Part shown: piece after piece, positions 29,774 through 33,017 of the stretch | Layout of the letters: each line of letters opens with the position of its first letter | How positions within the stretch are numbered: position 1 is the first letter of the stretch | Source: a virus | Virus record (IMG/VR): IMGVR_UViG_3300021440_000082 | Location: 1 to 33,017 of that record | Direction: 5' to 3' (one strand) | Length of the DNA: 33,017 bases | The notes under the pieces: model-generated | Told to the model about the DNA's origin: nothing | What the model saw: the letters and a program-made list of their open reading frames with translations, nothing else | Databases searched by the model: none | Made by a program: the position numbers and the translations under genes

Positions 29774-31321
29774 CTAGGAACTGCCCGAACTCCTCGAGAG
29801 CAAGTCGAGCAGTCTTGCGGCCCTCGCCAAGACTAAAGGGTCGTGGGCGCCACCACGGAGCGTCGACGGATCGCCGGTGGCCTGGCCGCCCTGGCCCAGC
29901 GGAGAGCCGCCCCCACCGCCGCTTGAGTTATCACTGGGTGAGGGACTTCCCGGATCTTGCGCATTGGGTGAGGGACTTCCGGGGAGCTCTGGGGCCGCCT
30001 GCGGCGGCTGCTTGATGACGCGATCGGTAGGCCCCGGCTTCGTCCACCCGGTGCGCTCGTATACCTCGTCCTCGACGAGCGGGAGGCCGAGCGCGAGCGT
30101 CTTCGTTGCGACGTCGGCCTCCACGCCGCGGTTGCGCGGGAGCTCGTAGCGGATCTCGATGCGCGGGCAGTGGTCTAGGTACTCCGGGCCCTCGTTCAGT
30201 ACGATGATGTCTGCGGCGAGTTGCTCGGTGAGCAGGTCGGAGAGGTTCCAGCCGTCGGCCTCGACGACGCTGCCCTGTTCCTCCTGCCCCACCTCGTCGC
30301 CGGTGGAACCGAGCGCGCCCGGCTTCGCGTCGGTGGTTCGCGTGGTGCCGAGTACCAGCTTCGAGATCTGATCATCCGCGTCCATCCCTGCGTCGCGGTG
30401 GTTCTGCCCGCTGCGGTCACCGGGAACGCTCGTCTCGACTTTCACGCCGGGGGGCATGACAGCGGTGGAGCTCCCGCCCATGCCGTCGATGACCTCGCCG
30501 GCCCTGTCGAGAGCGTCGGGCTGCACCGCCGGGTTGTCCGTGTAGGCGATGCGCCACGGCTTCCCGAACACCTCGAGCAGCACCATGCGCTCACGCCAGC
30601 TGAAGCGCTTGTGAAAGCTCCAGTACAGGCAGCGCGGCCCGAAGCCCTCGCGCTCCGGCGTCTCGTTGAACAACTGCGGAGTGAAGCAGATGAACTTCAG
30701 CGGCACTTCGGCGAGGTCCAGGCCAACCGGGGAGAACCCCGTGCCGTCGAAGACCCCGTCTCTGACCCGTAACTCACGTTGCGGACCGAAGGACAATCGC
30801 CGCGGCTGGATCCAGTTGAGTCTGTCGACGCGCCAGCGGACGTTACCCGCGGGGTTCTCCCGCCATACCTTCTCGAGCGCTGCTCGGCCGTGGAGATGGC
30901 CCCAGTTCAGCCGGAGAATCGACTGTTTCAGGTTCGGGATCCACGCGAGCTGCTGACGTACCATGTCCGCGTAGCGAGTCGCGCGGGGCTCGTCGATCCC
31001 GTCGCCCTTCGCGGGCACCACGGTGATCTTTGCGGATGCGAGAGACCGGAACCGCTTGCCTGTCGCCCCAGCATAATGCGTGTCGATGAACAGCGTCTCA
31101 TTGCTGAGGTCTGTCAGGTCCCGCATGAACCCGAGATTTGCGGATACGAGTACCTGCTCGATTGTTGCCGGTGTGAGCGCGCGACCGAAGTACCGGCGGT
31201 ACTGCTCCATCTCCGGCACGCCATTGAGCATCGTGGCCTGAAGATCGTCACGGAACTCTGAGGATCTGAACCACCAGCGGCCGTCGCCCGTTCGATAGCC
31301 CTGGACTCTGCGCGACGACAT
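29774..31321 (-). CDS. Portal protein, Mu gp29-like (DUF935 type)
   Basis: The ATG at 31321 overlaps the previous stop (TGATG), giving 515 residues; a GTG at 31345 would add eight. Portal dodecamers form the DNA gate of the head. The N-terminal half has the usual pattern (YRRYFGRALTPATIEQVLVS, then SLASAKITVVPAKGDG, RLNWGHLHGRAALEKVWRE), and the middle has GFGPRCLYWSFHKRFSWRER. The C-terminal 70 residues are a Pro/Ser/Gly-rich tail with a 16-bp direct repeat at DNA level (29935-29950 and 29965-29980, encoding GSPSP). It precedes the MuF gene as in Mu. Confidence 0.88.
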   Translation of the reverse strand: MSSRRVQGYRTGDGRWWFRSSEFRDDLQATMLNGVPEMEQYRRYFGRALTPATIEQVLVSANLGFMRDLTDLSNETLFIDTHYAGATGKRFRSLASAKITVVPAKGDGIDEPRATRYADMVRQQLAWIPNLKQSILRLNWGHLHGRAALEKVWRENPAGNVRWRVDRLNWIQPRRLSFGPQRELRVRDGVFDGTGFSPVGLDLAEVPLKFICFTPQLFNETPEREGFGPRCLYWSFHKRFSWRERMVLLEVFGKPWRIAYTDNPAVQPDALDRAGEVIDGMGGSSTAVMPPGVKVETSVPGDRSGQNHRDAGMDADDQISKLVLGTTRTTDAKPGALGSTGDEVGQEEQGSVVEADGWNLSDLLTEQLAADIIVLNEGPEYLDHCPRIEIRYELPRNRGVEADVATKTLALGLPLVEDEVYERTGWTKPGPTDRVIKQPPQAAPELPGSPSPNAQDPGSPSPSDNSSGGGGGSPLGQGGQATGDPSTLRGGAHDPLVLARAARLLDLLSRSSGSS

Positions 31322-31644
31322 CAGCGCTGCTTCTGCCACGGCCACCGCAACCCTGACCGGACGCGCGGGGGCTCAGGGGGCACCAGGGTGGCCTGCCTCT
31401 CGAGCTCCGCCGCTTGCCGATCGAGATCTGACGCAAGCGCCTCAACCTGTGTGCACCAGGTCTCCGTCACGGACTCTACGAGAGCGGCCCTAAGGCGTGC
31501 CCGGAATCCCGCCGGTTGCGCTCTCGCAGTAGCCGCGACGCCGCGCAGATGCGCGGCCAGAGCGCGTGCGGCATGGACCTGCCCAGCGATCCAGCCGGCG
31601 CGGTAGTCAGGCGTTCGAGCTTCTTGCACGCCGCGAGCTTCCAC
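31321..31644 (-). CDS. Small helical protein upstream of the portal, unknown
   Basis: This 107-residue protein starts with GTG at 31644 (or a second GTG fifteen bases later). It is almost entirely helical, Ala/Arg/Leu-rich (GWIAGQVHAARALAAHLRG, RLRAALVESVTETWCTQVEA), and ends in a basic Trp-Pro-Trp tail. It may interact with DNA or the terminase/portal, but no family is recognised. It is coupled to the portal by TGATG. The 117 bases upstream carry a palindrome and no gene. Confidence 0.6.
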   Translation of the reverse strand: MEARGVQEARTPDYRAGWIAGQVHAARALAAHLRGVAATARAQPAGFRARLRAALVESVTETWCTQVEALASDLDRQAAELERQATLVPPEPPRVRSGLRWPWQKQR

Positions 31645-31687
31645 TGCTCCGAACCGCGTGACCCGCCACCGGATACGCGCGTCATGT

Positions 31688-31701
31688 GTTCACGCGTGAA
31701 C
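31688..31701. promoter_or_regulatory. Perfect 14-bp palindrome in an intergenic gap
   Basis: GTTCACGCGTGAAC is a perfect inverted repeat, flanked by further arms CGCGTC (31678-31683) and GACGCG (31706-31711), making a nested inverted repeat. It lies in the only gap over 100 bp inside the head genes (31645-31761). Operator, processing site or transcription pause are possible; nothing in the sequence decides. Confidence 0.4.
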
Positions 31702-31761
31702 GAACGACGCGTATTTCTAAGGCAGAACCGCGCACCAGTGCGGGCCGGGGCGCTCGCTGGA

Positions 31762-32379
31762 TTACGGGACGTTCGGCGAGCCGTCCTGTCGGTAGTCCTG
31801 TGGGTACTCCGCGGCGTCCTGTCGCCGCGCCCGCTCAAGCGCCTCCGCCGGGTCTTCGGAGCCAAACTCGGCACGCAGGATCCTGCGGAGGACAGCGTCG
31901 GGGTGAATCTCGTCGAGCGAGGCGATCGGCGGGAGCTTTCGGGCTTTCCTGCACTGATTGACGTGCTCGAGCGAGCCGACCGGAGCCGCGGCATCCGCGT
32001 CGAGCACCATCTCGTGCATATGCTCGATGCGGAACACCAGGTCCCCGAACGGCACGAACTCGCGGTGCGTGATGTCCGGATTCTTCGTGTCGAACGGGTC
32101 CTCGTCGACCCGATCGCTGGTCATATCGATCGGCACATCGGCGGTCGGCAGTGAAGCCAAGATCGCTTGCGCCTGCACGAGCATCATCGGGTCGAAGGAG
32201 ACCACGCGATATACGGCGCCCTTCGGCGCTCCGTCCTGCGCCCAGTGCAACCAGCATATCTGCCGAGCGTCCTCGAGCACATCGAATCCCGACTCGTCGT
32301 CGCTCGGCACGACAGCGACGAACCCGAGTGCCGACTTGACCTCTGCGATGAAGCGTCTCCGGACGTCCGGGTGTGCCAT
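31762..32379 (-). CDS. Head-region protein of unknown function
   Basis: The ATG at 32379 (TGATG with the previous stop, AGGAAGG upstream) gives 205 residues (MAHPDVRRRFIAEVKSALGF). The longer frame to 32931 runs inside the previous gene and is not used. The first part is mixed (FVAVVPSDDESGFDVLEDAR, ICWLHWAQDGAPKGAVYRVV). The second is helical and ends in an acidic/basic tail (AEALERARRQDAAEYPQDYR). No family is recognised. The place just before the portal-proximal genes suggests a head or packaging accessory protein. Confidence 0.7.
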   Translation of the reverse strand: MAHPDVRRRFIAEVKSALGFVAVVPSDDESGFDVLEDARQICWLHWAQDGAPKGAVYRVVSFDPMMLVQAQAILASLPTADVPIDMTSDRVDEDPFDTKNPDITHREFVPFGDLVFRIEHMHEMVLDADAAAPVGSLEHVNQCRKARKLPPIASLDEIHPDAVLRRILRAEFGSEDPAEALERARRQDAAEYPQDYRQDGSPNVP

Positions 32380-33017
32380 CAGTTGTATGCCTTCCTGACC
32401 GAAGTCTTGCACGACACCGCGCTCGCGTCGACAGTGCCGCCGCTGCCGTTGTAGCACCGCCAAGTCACCGTGTTCGCCGCCGTGACGTATGCATCGAAGA
32501 TGAGTCCGGCCGGCGCCGAAGCCACCGCCTTGTCGACGTAATCCCCCGTGGCCGCCCCAGTGATCGTGACGGTCGCCGTCGCCACTGCACCCGCCGCGAG
32601 AGCCGCGCCGAAGTTCAGCGCCGACGTGTTGGAGGCGAACGGGATTGTCGGGCCTTCGGTCCAAGTCAGGTTGTTCGAGCCGTCGATCGACGTGACGACG
32701 GCGCACATCGATTGTCCAGCGGCCGCATCCGTGTACCACCAGATGGAACCGACCGTCCACACGCCTGGCGAGTCGTTCAGCGTCGCGATCGTCGTGCTCG
32801 TCGTCGTCGGGCGCGACGCGCGGAGACCCCATTGGGCTCGTTTCGGCGCTGCTGTCGTGCCCACGGCGATCCCGCGGCGCAGCATTATGTGGCCAGGGCC
32901 GAGCGGGAAGTTCGGGCCGGTCAACGTCCACGCCATTCCCAGCGAGGAGCCGCTGTAGCTCATCGCGTATTCGTTGGAAAAGCCGCTGAACACACCGAAT
33001 TGGTATCCAGCGTCCCC
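32379..33017 (-). CDS. Phage structural protein, 5' end outside the window
   Basis: The frame is open to the window edge (visible start GDAGYQFGVFSGFSNEYAMS), so the gene runs off the right end. The roughly 212 visible residues are Gly/Ala/Thr/Val-rich and beta-type, with Trp-bearing strands (VWTVGSIWWYTDAAAG, NNLTWTEGPTIPFAS). A C-terminal segment (IFDAYVTAANTVTWRCYNGS, GTVDASAVSCKTSVRKA) is of a type often found at the end of phage structural proteins. It could be a head-surface or fibre protein. A GTG at 32993 is an internal start possibility. Confidence 0.65.
   Translation of the reverse strand, partial: GDAGYQFGVFSGFSNEYAMSYSGSSLGMAWTLTGPNFPLGPGHIMLRRGIAVGTTAAPKRAQWGLRASRPTTTSTTIATLNDSPGVWTVGSIWWYTDAAAGQSMCAVVTSIDGSNNLTWTEGPTIPFASNTSALNFGAALAAGAVATATVTITGAATGDYVDKAVASAPAGLIFDAYVTAANTVTWRCYNGSGGTVDASAVSCKTSVRKAYN

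Noticed and set aside
29935-29980. 16-bp direct repeat with 30-bp period
   Set aside because: It lies in the Pro/Ser/Gly-rich tail of the portal gene and only repeats the GSPSP peptide; low-complexity coding, not a regulatory site.
1-33017. tRNA, rRNA, integrase, transposase, terminase or attachment site
   Set aside because: I saw no cloverleaf-like sequence, no recombinase or terminase motifs, and no terminal repeats in the window.

Overview
The window holds most of the late (structural) gene block of a Mu-like, contractile-tailed phage or prophage. The DNA is clearly G+C-rich. A glucosaminidase endolysin, small membrane proteins and a lipobox-like segment in the lysis area fit a Gram-negative host. 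The sigma factor at the left edge resembles proteobacterial or myxobacterial sigma-70 proteins. The exact organism cannot be fixed from the sequence, and a high-GC proteobacterium or myxobacterium is only an inference. No integrase, transposase, terminase or attachment site lies in the window, so it is an internal piece. Transcription of the late block runs on the minus strand, from about 33,000 down to about 2,560, with many stop/start overlaps (ATGA, GTGA, TTGA, TGATG, TAATG) that suggest translational coupling in a very long operon.

Read in the direction of transcription (right to left), the head module comes first. It holds a partial structural gene at the right edge, two small unknown genes, the DUF935-type portal, a MuF head-morphogenesis protein fused through a proline-rich linker to a kinase-like domain, and the Mu I-type protease with a nested scaffold start. 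A small decoration-type protein, the major capsid protein, a coiled-coil protein, a gp36-like connector and a G-like virion morphogenesis protein follow. The tail module is in classical Mu order: gp37-like terminator, small gp38-like protein, sheath, tube, tail-assembly chaperone with a likely -1 frameshift extension, tape measure, N-like DNA circularisation protein with a LysM-like end, P-like hub, gp45-like spike, two small proteins (one a Pro-x-x repeat protein), gp46-, gp47- and gp48-like baseplate proteins. The operon then continues into an Asp-box beta-propeller (candidate receptor-binding protein), two small beta-type proteins, a compact lysis cassette with overlapping genes, and four more tail-fibre or adhesin-like genes. 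The last of these carries about sixteen 18-residue Ala/Ser/Gly/Arg repeats.

The left end differs. Three short plus-strand genes (about 1544-2651) sit in an island with a terminator, a ribbon-helix-helix DNA-binding protein, and two copies of a 19-bp element containing a perfect 14-bp palindrome. This looks like a small self-contained regulatory or moron cassette. Left of it are two small minus-strand genes and then a sigma-70 factor running toward them. The stop codons are only two bases apart, which leaves no room for a prophage end there.

The most unusual items are the MuF-kinase fusion (a candidate virion-carried effector), the fibre repeat with strictly alternating 8/10 arginine spacing, the 128-bp duplication over the start of the protease gene, the RHH/palindrome island, and a proline-triplet protein whose antisense strand reads as collagen-like Gly-X-Y.
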